Below, piece after piece: positions 23,401-35,400 of a stretch of 64,000 nt of DNA (its first letter is position 1; every line of letters begins with the position of its first letter). The translations under genes were made by a program, and so were the position numbers. The notes under the pieces are model-generated. The model made no database searches. It saw only the letters and a program-made list of their open reading frames with translations, and had not been told where the DNA came from. The DNA is from Membranipora membranacea (taxonomy: Eukaryota > Bryozoa > Gymnolaemata > Cheilostomatida > Membraniporidae): NCBI GenBank assembly GCA_914767715.1, contig OU612068.1, forward strand, positions 28,148,001 to 28,212,000. The letters run 5' to 3'.

Positions 23401-26400
23401 GCTAACAGCAATTTGTTATTGTCACTAACTGGCCTGAATTAATTGTTATGTGATGATGATTTCGATCAATTTGGTAAGAAGTACACCCATTGTGATGTTT
23501 GCGAAGTTCAAGACTGTTCCATTCAGCACAATATTAATAAGCCATCATGATATTCCACCAACAAATCTTTGCGCTAAAATTCAATAAGTTCCCATGCATC
23601 TTTTTGGCAATTTGAATGAAGTTGCCGCTTCCAATTCGAATGAACGATTCCCATTATGGATGGATGGATTTATGGGTTTATTCTGTCAAGAAATAAAATT
23701 TCTCAATAAAAGTCTTGGTGCTGTGCTAAAAATATTCAGTATTCGATAAAAGGTCCTAAAATATTGTATAAAAATCATTAAAAAAATATGATGAAACGTT
23801 AAAAAGATATGCTGCTGTCGGGCATTTATGCTAACCACTCAGCCACGCCACCACCGCCGCTTGAACACAAAATGTTTACCCAATGCGAATGAAGCCAGTG
23901 AATGAACCAAATTTGAATCACTGATATTCCAATGATTTGATAGCTCCTGAAATCTTTGTGCAATCGTTGCATGGGAACTTAGTGACTGTCAAAGTTTGTT
24001 TGTTTGTTTGAGTAATTATTATCAAAGTTTGCATCTAATAACATCACACAAGAATAAAAAAATACTTTTGATGTATGTTGTTACGCTGTCCTGACATTTT
24101 CCCACTGTCATTTTTTTTCCACAAAGCCGTTTTCCCGCCTCCGGTTATCCCACTCTGCCAACATTCAAAATTCTTCAGAATTAGTAGAATGAGTGTGTAA
24201 ACTATAAGTATGAGCCCTCCATACATTTGCTCCCCGCCCGAAGGCCCCCCCCCCCCCGGCCGGGGGAAACTATAATTGCTCACCATATTGCTTATACAAT
24301 CATAAAACATCATTATGTCAGACATTACAAACATTCGACCAGGATGATACTGTCTACCACATCAAAAGTGTATAGTATATATTGTTGAAAAACAAATAAT
24401 TAATGATGAATTCAATCTCTATGACCTTCCATCTGCTTTGAAATTTCTCGCAATCGATCATTGCGTCACTGCCATCCATATTGACAAAAACAGCGTTTCC
24501 CAACTATATTACATCACCAAAAGTCATCAAATCAAGTTTTTGTTCAGCTATTCACATACAGTAGCTAGGCATATGATTGTTGGTATCCGCATGGTCATTG
24601 ACATAACCTTTATGTAAAGTAGTATCATAGAGTTATTATACAATAACTATATAACTCTATAAGAAAGATATGGAACGTGTTGTGAGCCAAATGAGTAAGT
24701 TTGGGTTGGTTGACATATGTAAGGTTCCTTACAAAATATAAGTAGTTTTCCACTATACCTCGCAATGAATTTGATGATGTCAAGGGCAATATATCTTCTC
24801 TGTATGTAACCCTGCTGCTCCTCCTCGCTGGGCTTCTCATGTTTATTGTATGGTTTGACAACTATCTTATCATCCTGGAAGAAATACCGCAACTAAAACG
24901 GGCGTGCAGTTAGTGACTATCGTCACAGTGGGCTTTAAAAAAAATAAATGGCCCTCTAGCTAAAAATGAGCAAAAACAAGTCATCATGCTCAACAATAAT
25001 GGGCTGAGTTTGTACTAGATCAAACACACAAAAATTGCCGCCCATCTTGCCAGTCATTCTACTTGGTGATTTTCAGAGCCAATTAATTGGTTGAAAATCA
25101 TCAAAATTGCAATCTGATACGCATATATGCATGTATACGCATATGGCAGTTCTCTTGTAAATAGAATCAGACATAAACTTTGGTCTTAGGAAAATAAAGC
25201 TGATATCGAATCATGACAAGCATATGTCATAACTATGTCGAGCTATCCACTTATTTGGGCTGAAAACGTTGCTTACTATACATACCTGACCTGGAAGGTC
25301 ATCAGATGAGATCTGTAACAAGAAAAGGGTCAAAGTTTTGAATAACAAATCTAGGAAAAAGAAAATCTCTGAGTATTTGAAAATATTCTGTTTTTTAAAT
25401 GCAATATAATGAAGGATATTAAAAAAAACAGATTAGTAAAGGAAACAGGAAATGAGAGCTTATATCGAATGATGACGGGCATATTAAGATATAACCATAT
25501 CAGTCTGTCCACTGATTCTGTTTAAAAGACATCGGTATGTCAGGTTCTTTCTTTACAAAGTTCTAAGTGTACAGATGTTGTGAAAGACGTTTAAGACACA
25601 CATTACAACATTGGGAAAATCATGAGCCTACATAGAAATATTATGGAATGCCATGGATTACCATAAAAATGTTACGAATTATAGAACAAACCATGTATTG
25701 ATATATTAATCCTTATTGTTATGACGTAATTATGACTCATGACACTATTCAAAAGCAAAGCTTTTATTCATGGTCTCGTAGCTTTTTCAGTGGCACAGCC
25801 ATAGAGTTATTATATACTCTAAAGTGGACAATGCAGTGCTAAAAACGTCCTACTTAATTATTGCGAAATCCAAGACACAACGCAATCTGGTTGTGCATGG
25901 CTAGTGCCTGTATCATATAACTTATCATTGAGAATTTATGTACTGGGCATGGCAATTTAGATATTTAGAGCGCTTTGAGCCATTTTTTCGGGAAAAATTT
26001 TTTGTGACACCATGTGGATCACTTGCAGGTACTTTCACTTTCAATTCCATGACGCAACAAAATCTGGTTGTGCGTGGATAGTGCATGAATCGTTGACTTT
26101 TTCATTTAAAAGATTAGAATTGGACATACAAATTTAGTTTATGCTGCACTTATAGCCATTTTCTCAGAGAATTTCACATGTAATACCACTTACATTTAAA
26201 TCACCTGCAGGTATTTCATCTTCCAGTCAGTATAAAAATTTTCTTATTCGCCCATTAAAATAAGTAAATATCAACTGCAAACACATGAGCTTAAATCGCA
26301 ATGACAGGGCTTCGACTGTGTCCTGTCGCTCTAACTAATATGTCGCACACTCAGTCAGTTTATTTTATCTGTTCAGTTCCAGCTACTGAGGATGATTTGT

Positions 26401-29400
26401 GATAACATGGGGTACAAGTAGCCTGTGGAAAAGCGATTGGAGGTGAAAAAGTTTGCTGCTTGGCTTTATCGTCCTTGGATTTTTTTCTTTGTAAAACTTT
26501 TCACGTCACACTATTAGATGATTTGCAAGTGATTTCTTTACCAGTCGGGGGACAAAATGATTTGTGTTATTCCCTTAAAGTGTTTGTAAAGGAACAGGTT
26601 TCTTGGTATCATTTTTGAGCTTGAAATCAGATTAAGACAGCTATCACACATGCATTTGCATATAAAATTAGTCATCAGGGTCTGGTAGGTTTAGGGGTTA
26701 TAGGTTAACAACATTGAGTTGCCTACTCATGCACCGCCCAACTAGTCCAGGCGATTTGTGATGAGCCTGTTATTGGGGAAATACTGTAATATTAGTGACT
26801 ATTGTGGACAGATAACAACTTTTGCAAATAAATGACAAAGTCACTCACATGTCTGTGTGATGACATAAAAGTTTAAAAGGAAGTTCTATAATTTGTATAC
26901 ACACTATTTGATGAGTGGAGACCGCTAATCAAAACAACCTTTATATCTGTTATGAGCCCACGTCGAAGAAAAGATTAGAAGAACAACTGTACATTACAAT
27001 CAATGACTATGACTTTGCCATATTCCCTGTCAGCTGTTTTTTAAGCGTGAAAATGAGTGATTTTCATTTCAGACCGATGCGCTTGTTTGCTCTGTTAAAA
27101 TAAGATTATAATGGAGCAATTGATTCTTCCTGCCGACAAAGCCTTGCTTATTTCAGATTCACCCAAAAATGGTCCATGCAATGCTTTATAGTTTGTACCA
27201 AATATTGCAATTTACCCAACACTAGCCTCCCAAATCAGATCCATACTGACGAAATAACTCAAAAAATTGACAAATTAATTTCCTAAGCAGTGGCCAGGGA
27301 GTTACAGTGCAGTGGCGTATATTAGCAATCACGGACCACCGATTTCCGATATCTGTCAATCAAAATCCATGATTACACTGGGCAAGCCAGGCTGAATAGC
27401 TCAGTCTGTAGAGCGTCTGCCTGGTTATCTCTGTTTAGTAAGAATGTTGTGGGTTCGAAACCTAACAATGTCAGATTTTTTCAAATGGGTGCTTTATAAC
27501 TGGGCATTTTTACTTTTCCCAAGGGGGGGTGTCTTATAAGTGAGGAATTACGGTACATACAGAGTTTGACTTTTGACCTTGAGCTGGACAAGCCAATCAA
27601 AAGCCCGGTGTATTGACACACACCCACACCCTCCCTGCAATGCCTACGGCGTGTGGATCGGGCTGCGCTCGATCATTATGCTCATCTCTAAAAAGTCAGT
27701 GAGTGAAATTTTTTAGAATATACGCCCCTGTTCCTAAGTGACTGTTGTGTGCAGTGACATGTGCTCTCATAAGACCTGCTGCACTCAGTCAGTAATATTG
27801 ATAGTCTATGTTAAGATGTGCTGAGTATCTGTGATGCACACAGATGGACAAGATCTAATGAAAAAATAGAGGGTTTCTCCAGGTATCCCACTGCTAACAC
27901 GATTATCAATACTCCTCTTTAGGAGGCAGTCAAATTCATTTAAATTTACATCACCCTGAAGTCCGAAACAACTAGATGACAAATTTATTGAGTTGAATTT
28001 ATTTGTGACTTGTAATTTCTAGTTTGTAAACAATTTGAACAACACAGTTTATCCAAAAAAGCCTTGAGTGTTTAAACATCAGAATATTTGCAAAAATTGT
28101 TGAAAAGATTGTCAAAACCTCAAATCACTCAGTATTAATCATTGCATGCCTTGGATTTCAACATCATCCTAATGCCTGAAATGTAGAGATTTACAAAGAA
28201 TTTATTTTAGATTTCTGTGCGATTTGGAAATACATATTTTCAAGAAAACACACAATCTACCTCTGTAAATTTTGTATCTTCCATTGAAATTCTACTGAAA
28301 GCCGCTATTCATGAAGCTAATAATGAAGCATATCACTGGTTTTCATGCAGGCTGAAGACTGAGTTTGATTGGAATGTCATAGCCACCATCTCGTTTATTC
28401 ATCATATTAATGTAAACAAAACTAAGCAGTATTGATCTGCGTTTATATTGCCAATTTCTATCTCGAGCAGTAACCATGGTTAACAGAAAATGTTGTATCT
28501 GCAAAAGCACTGTGGGTTATTTCCAGTGGCCGAAATCATACAGATTTAAACTTGAGTGATGTGACTACCTCAGAGATATTTTCCCTCTGATTATCACATG
28601 GACTCGGCGTCGATTTGCTACAAATGCCTCCTAAATAATATTCAATCTCGCTCTCACTAGAGCTGTAATTCTCCCTGTAATTTTCATTCTCGCTGTCGGA
28701 TGAGCTAGAGCTGTAATTTTTTGCCATGTTCAATTTAGATCGTTAGCTTTGTCATTGAATTATAAAATGTCATACACTATCCCATTTTACCAGCTAAACC
28801 ACACGGGACAGATAAATAATTTCCAATTATAAATGCGTATAAGTAACCAGAGGTTCAAAAATTTTGAGCTTAAAGATATCGGGTTTGGTTTGGTTATGTC
28901 ATTTAACGCTCTAAATTCCTTCTCCAGAGTGGCCACTCGTGTTTGTATTGCCGAAACTAGTCAAGCCAACACAGCAGGTTAAATCAATAAATACATAAAC
29001 TCTTCTGCTGAGAATAGCAAGAAAACAGCAAACGGAAAACTCAAGATTAATACTTGTCCAGATTGACTCTCGATTTTCTTAATTCCCTAACTCAGTCTGG
29101 AAAATTGTATGAGAATTGCAGTAAGTTATCAGTTGCAACACATTATGTAGAAAACACCATAATATTGTGTCTTTGCAACTCCAATCTTCAGTTGAGAAGA
29201 GTACAGAGGGCGTAATGTGAGACTTTAATAATTTATTTCATCTTTAAACCACATATAATAGTATACAATGTGAATTAAAACCTTTTAACCAAATTTATAT
29301 ATATCATCGGATCAAATCTTTCTATTTGCACCCACCCTCTGCGTTCTACCATCTTTCAGAAAATTCTACCCACACAACTGATATTAAGATGGTTATATGA

Positions 29401-32400
29401 GTGCTGAGAAAGCCAATATAATTTCGCATTCTCATCGATGTGACATTTGGTTTGCAGATATTTCAGATTTCTCACCATACTCAAAAAAAGAGATCATTGC
29501 GTTCAGGGGGGGGGGATGTGATGCAATTTTCTCTGATGGTTGTTTATTTGTAAATGTAAGCATCAACATCATATACAACACTTTTATACCTCCGCATCCG
29601 ATCATTCCTACACAGTCTGCTTGTACTTCATTAAATCAAAAATAAAATAAGCCCCTTGAGTGTGTAACATATAAGTAAGAGAGACAGGAAACAGCTAATA
29701 TGGCTGGCAAGTGGCAGTGAAAAAAATTAAGCTAGCCCGGTAGTTTCTTTTTCATCACAATGATGTGTTTGCGGTTGAGATTTTGGCTTATTTTACTGGG
29801 AAAACATAGAAATATTTTCCAATGGCTGCGAGTGAAAATACCTGCAAGTGATCCACATAGTGTCACATAAAGTTTTTTCCAATAAATTAGGTATAAGCGC
29901 TCTAAAAATCTAAATTTCCACGCCCAATACGTATATTCTCAATGATAAGTTTTATGATACAGGCACTAGCCATGCACAACCAGATTGCGTTGTGTCATGT
30001 ATTTCGCAATAATTAAGTAGGACAAAAACTGATGCTATTTTTGTACACATTGTCCACTCTAGAGTACATCATAACTTTATGGGCACAGCAGTGTGTGCTA
30101 GTAAGTTAAACTACATTATACTCTAATAATCCGATGCTCTAAGTTTACGTCTTGCAGTGGATCACAAATTTTAAACATGTCCACATCAATTACACCCTTA
30201 AAAATCAGGAGTAATCTATGACAACATTAAACCACTGCTGCCACAGCTGGGCTTTGCCCAGCATAGCCACAAGTCAAAAATTTAAATAGAGAGTTGTGGC
30301 ATCAAAACATCTAGCCAGTAGCTTTGAATCTAGTTATATGAGCTCTCAAAATGTAGGGAGTATCTTCTTCCCCAGCCATCCACCATTAGTAATGACTAAA
30401 GTTGTTGTTGACCAATCAGGTGCCTTTAAAATTTAGCTGAGATCCAACACTAATGAAATTGTTGGATTGACTTGTTTGGTCAACAACAACATTAGTCATC
30501 ACTAATGGTGGGGAAGAAGATACTCCCTACATTTTGAGAGCTTATATAACTCCATTCAAAGCTACCGGCTAGATGTTTTGATGCCACAACTCTCCATTTA
30601 AATTTTTGACTGGTGGCTATGCTAGGCAAAGCCCAGCTGTGTCAGCAGTGGTTTAACTACATTAACTAACAAAGCAAACCTATAAAACAAAACAGTATGT
30701 CAATAATGTGAGAAAGAACACAAGCCATCCACATCACCATCACCTACATTCACTAGCAACAAATGACAGGCACCATCACAAAACCACGACCCTCCCTAAG
30801 TCCAACACTGCTCTTTGCAGAAAAAGCCTTTTTTATAAATACACATAATACGTGGTGGTTAATAAAGTTCATAATATAATATATAACCTAATTTTTTATC
30901 TTGAAAAACTACTTAGCTAATTGGATGGTCAAACTTTAATTTGGCATCAATTTGGCGAGTTGGTACTACTAAACATTGTTTGCAATAATTATTAAAGGCT
31001 TCCCAAAGACCAAGTCACAAATGCATATTGTAATCAGGCTGTTACTTATGATTAAGTTGTGTCAGATTTTTTTGGACAAAGTGCCTCTTCTAAGGCAAGG
31101 TTACCCTCATTCCCTGTTATGATGTTACTATGTACAGGAAGTTTGGGACATAGTACTTTGGCCTTCGGACATACCAAAATTTGATGTTAATAATTTGTTC
31201 ATTCACCATTTAGATGTAATATTCTGTTACAAATTCAAAATGATGATACTGACGACAATAAAGTACTAGATATTTAAATTCATACCTGATCTGCTGGGTC
31301 TTTGCTCTGAAACAAGGAAAGGGTGCATAGCAATGAATAATGAAACTACGATGTATTTAAGACTCTATGAGTATACTCAATTGAAGGTTGTCAGCACTGC
31401 TAGCTCAAGCATTGCACTGGATATAGATGAAGACAGAAACTAACTTGGCATTCCTTGCCCTGTGATTGCGTTGAAAAAGAACTAAGTATCTTAGTCTAAG
31501 TCTAAATCTTCATTGCGGAGAGGGTTACAAGGTACAGGTACAAGGACCCTTGGTACTCAAGCCGCGCCCTATACCCTTGCCCGCCAGAAATCCGGCTACT
31601 TTTTTTATCGAAGAGGCAGAGGGGGATCTTTTGACTGCATGTGGGGTGTGCAAACACAGTGGACCTCCGGTATTTTTAGTCCCGCTCCGCAAGGACCTGG
31701 CTAGGATGAATGGCTAAATCAAGAATGACTGCGGGCGCTGGAAATCAAACTCTAACCTCACAGATCACCCTTAACCATCAGACTACTCCTGACAACTGAA
31801 CTAAGTATCAATGTCAGTATGAGAAAAAAATTATGAGCCGGTCATGGTACACACATATCAATGTGTAGAGTAACCTGATAGAGGCTGTCTCTCTCAGATG
31901 GAATATTTACTTTCACGCAAAACCAACCTTGAACAGATCAAAAGGATAAAACTTTTTGTCCCGTAGGTACCTCTCCACTTTATCCTCGATATTCTGAAAA
32001 GAAATAAAATTTGTTAAATGTTGATTTTGAAAAAGTTGCTATGCGTGTCTTGTCTTATGGGGGATGGGGGGGGGGGGGGGTTGAGGATAGATTGATTAAT
32101 ATGCATGCATCATAAAAATAAAGGATATACTTTACCTTGAGATTGTTCTCTCTGATTTTTGGGTAATTTGTAAAATTAAAAACAAAATAGTTATTGGATT
32201 ATGATATTGCACCACAAACAGGACATAATGACTTGTCATTGATGGTCATACTGTGATAGTATATACAAGATAGGGCAATAGTAGAATTTTGACTTGTGAG
32301 AGGCATTTGATATTTGACCCTTGATAGTTCATTTGTTTTGTGTTTGATTTTAAAACCCTCGTCCAGAGATGTTAACATAAAATAATTTAGTTAAAGACTT

Positions 32401-35400
32401 AGTTTGAGACTGCTATTTTGTATCATTCTATCATGTGAGCGATTTCCAGCTTTAGAATCCAAATATTGAGGAAATTATGGCCGCTCAAGCTTTCAGGGTG
32501 ATCACCTTCAATTGGCATTGGGAATCAGCAGAAGCAATCCCAGAGTGATGTCACAACCGTCATACTTATTATGAGTTATTACACTAATAATCACACAGAT
32601 AAGATGATGATCAAATTTCAGACCTAGATGGGACTTGAACCTGGGTCGGACATACCTGCAGGCAACGATGCTACCATCCCACCACTAGGTCCAGCTCTGT
32701 GGGCCTGTAGACAATACAGCTCAGTGTTAGCGGCATTGCCTGCATAGCCATTTGGACCTGGGTTTGAGACCCTCTACATCCCTGAACACTTTGATCATCC
32801 TCCTATTTATTAGTATATCATAATAGGTATGACGGTTGTGACGTCATACTGGGATTGCCCGCTGATTCTTATTGCCGTCACCTTGGAAGTCTGAGAGGCC
32901 ATAACTTCCTCAATATTTGGATTCTAAAGCTGGAAATCGCTCACATGATAGAATAAAATATGGAGAATAAGATGTGATACAAAATAGCAGCCTCAAACTA
33001 AGTCTTTAAGGTTTTGATTTTTGTGCATTGTTTAAAGTTGAACTTCCTATCTTCTAAGGCCCTACAGCCAGCTCTTTGATTTTCTGTTTTGTGACTGCTT
33101 GGGCAACAGGAGGTGAGGGTTTGGTATCAAGTGTTATCAGACCCGCCTCCTAGGTTGGCAAGCTTATTGGCCCGCTCATTACCATTGATCCTAGAGTGGC
33201 CAGGAACTCAGATTAAAGTGATGGAGTTGCACGCCCCGAAGTAATAAAAAATTTTATACATTTTTATTTAGTTTCGGTCCTTACTTCAAGGTTTTGAAGG
33301 GACAGAAGCGTGTAGACTGTGTGTCATTGGAGCTATTTTTCTATTCAAGGAGCAAAATTGTTGCGTTTGATGTAGAGGGGTTGTGAATTCCTCAGTCATC
33401 AGTACTAGAAAGGCCATCTGATCCTGGTTTCCGGTGGAATATACCAGTTACCATACCAAAGTCATGATATGCGCCAACAGTGTAGACACAAGTATCAAAT
33501 TCTTCATGTTGGAGAATGAGAGCCTTATACTTGGGTGGCAAAATAAAATTCAGTCATCAATCAGTTGGTGGATGAGATCAGGATTACTTTAATGATGCAT
33601 ATTTTGGTCTTGGTTTCAAGAGTGATAATTTCCAACATAAACTCCAGTACTAATCCTGGCGCTGTTTTAAAAGCAACAGTAGAAGGGGAGACCTGTTGAT
33701 TCTCACGATTTTGACTGACTATGAATTTTTTTGACTGCATTCCACCGGACATGGGGATTAATGATACTTGACCATTGGAAAATTTTCTCCAATCATGTGT
33801 GTTATACAAGAATTTGTGTTTCGCAAGCATCAAGAAATTGACATAGAATAAGCTTCCTTATAGTGTTATCGAGGTGTTCTCTGAAATCATAAATCATTAA
33901 AATCAACCAATAAGAGAGTTTGCAGCGGATATATAGAAATCATTGTAGTTTACCATTTCAGATAAAATCAGAGGTATTTTTAACGTTTTCTGAGTGCATT
34001 TTTGGAATAAAATTTGATTGGGGATTTGTGAAATCACTACTGCACCTCTTTCTCCTGAAAAAATAGTAGCAATTTGAATGCCTCTCACCCTTTTTGAATT
34101 TTATCCCTTTTATCGCTTTCATACCTGCCACCACCACAAATTATGAATTATTCTTGAAGGACTAGTTAAATCACTCTAAATTGTATGTTATTGTATTTAC
34201 GTGTGGTATTATACATAAATAATAAAATTAAAACTCATGAGCCTCATAGTTAATTCCAGCGTTCCTAGACAGTTCACAGTATAACAAGTTCATGTAATTC
34301 TCAGCTCATTCCAGTTAATCCTGACCAATTAACTCTCAAGAAAAAACCCTTGATTCAGCAAAATTCTCTAAAGGCAGTCAAAGTTGCATGATATATGCAC
34401 TTTTGCCAAATTTCTGTACTTACTTCTTCTTCCGGATGTTTTTTTTCCTCTTGTGCCTGGATCATCCTTCTCCTGGAAGAATAAATATTTTATAAAGCTA
34501 TTTATCAAGGCGTGCATTGATGCATGACTTTTGCTATATTATTGCTGGGCCACCACAGTGGGGACAAACTTTTTCCAGGTAATTACTGTAAAACATCAAT
34601 AGATGTTTGCCTTAAATGTGGGTCAACATGGTAGTAAGGTTACTATCATGGCCAACTTTCCTACTTTAAAGCAGAAATGACAGATGTAATTTTGTTTGTA
34701 TCATTGGAATGCTCATAATACTGTGAATAGCAATATAGAGACCTAGAGTGCGCCATACCTGCCAAAAACGATTTCAAATCTGATTAAAAAAAATTTTGAG
34801 GGCCTGATGGGGTATCCAAGGGTTTATCTCCCCTGCAGAAAGTGGAAGCAAAAGAGCCATTTAGATAAGGGAATGAGGCATGCGCACCAAAAAAAGAGAG
34901 GTATCATCCGTAAACGCCTTACAATACGAGATAAATTGAGATTTGATGTCATTTCTAAGCTTACTGCCTCCACTGCAAGTTGGAGCCTATGGGTTGAGGG
35001 ACAACTTCAAACTCAAAACTCAATTTTTCAAAAAAATTCAGAGAATTTGTTAGCGAACTTTGGTGCCAAATTCACAATGACTTGCCCACAACCATTATGT
35101 TGTGCCATGATCTCAAATATTTCAAGTGAGCCGTCAAAAGCCACCTTATTAGTCAATAAACTTTTCTACTTTATAATACTTGCATTTATTTTCTCTATTA
35201 AATAGTAAATTTTTAATTGCAATAATCTCATTTACCTGTATGCTCTGTATTTTCACATATTTGTGTGTTCATTTTAGTTCACAGACACTCTTATAATTTA
35301 CTCAATTAGCATTTTATTTTTAAAAGAAATTCTTTTTATCTTTGTTTTCTGGACAAACGTCCCAGGACATATAAATACTACCAGAATAAATATGTAATAT

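Noticed and set aside
24044-24334. Minus-strand frame with GITGGGKT, a P-loop-like string
   Set aside because: It lies between kinase exons and lacks a phase-compatible place in the transcript. The surrounding frame includes a poly-C tract translated as Gly/Pro. Chance match.
27388-27473. Functional tRNA gene
   Set aside because: A and B boxes are good, but anticodon and acceptor stems do not pair, so it is listed only as tRNA-like.
34807-35205. 132-residue plus-strand ORF, one of the longest frames in the window
   Set aside because: No domain, no splice sites, low-complexity basic/Ser composition, and it sits antisense in an intron between two good kinase-gene exons.
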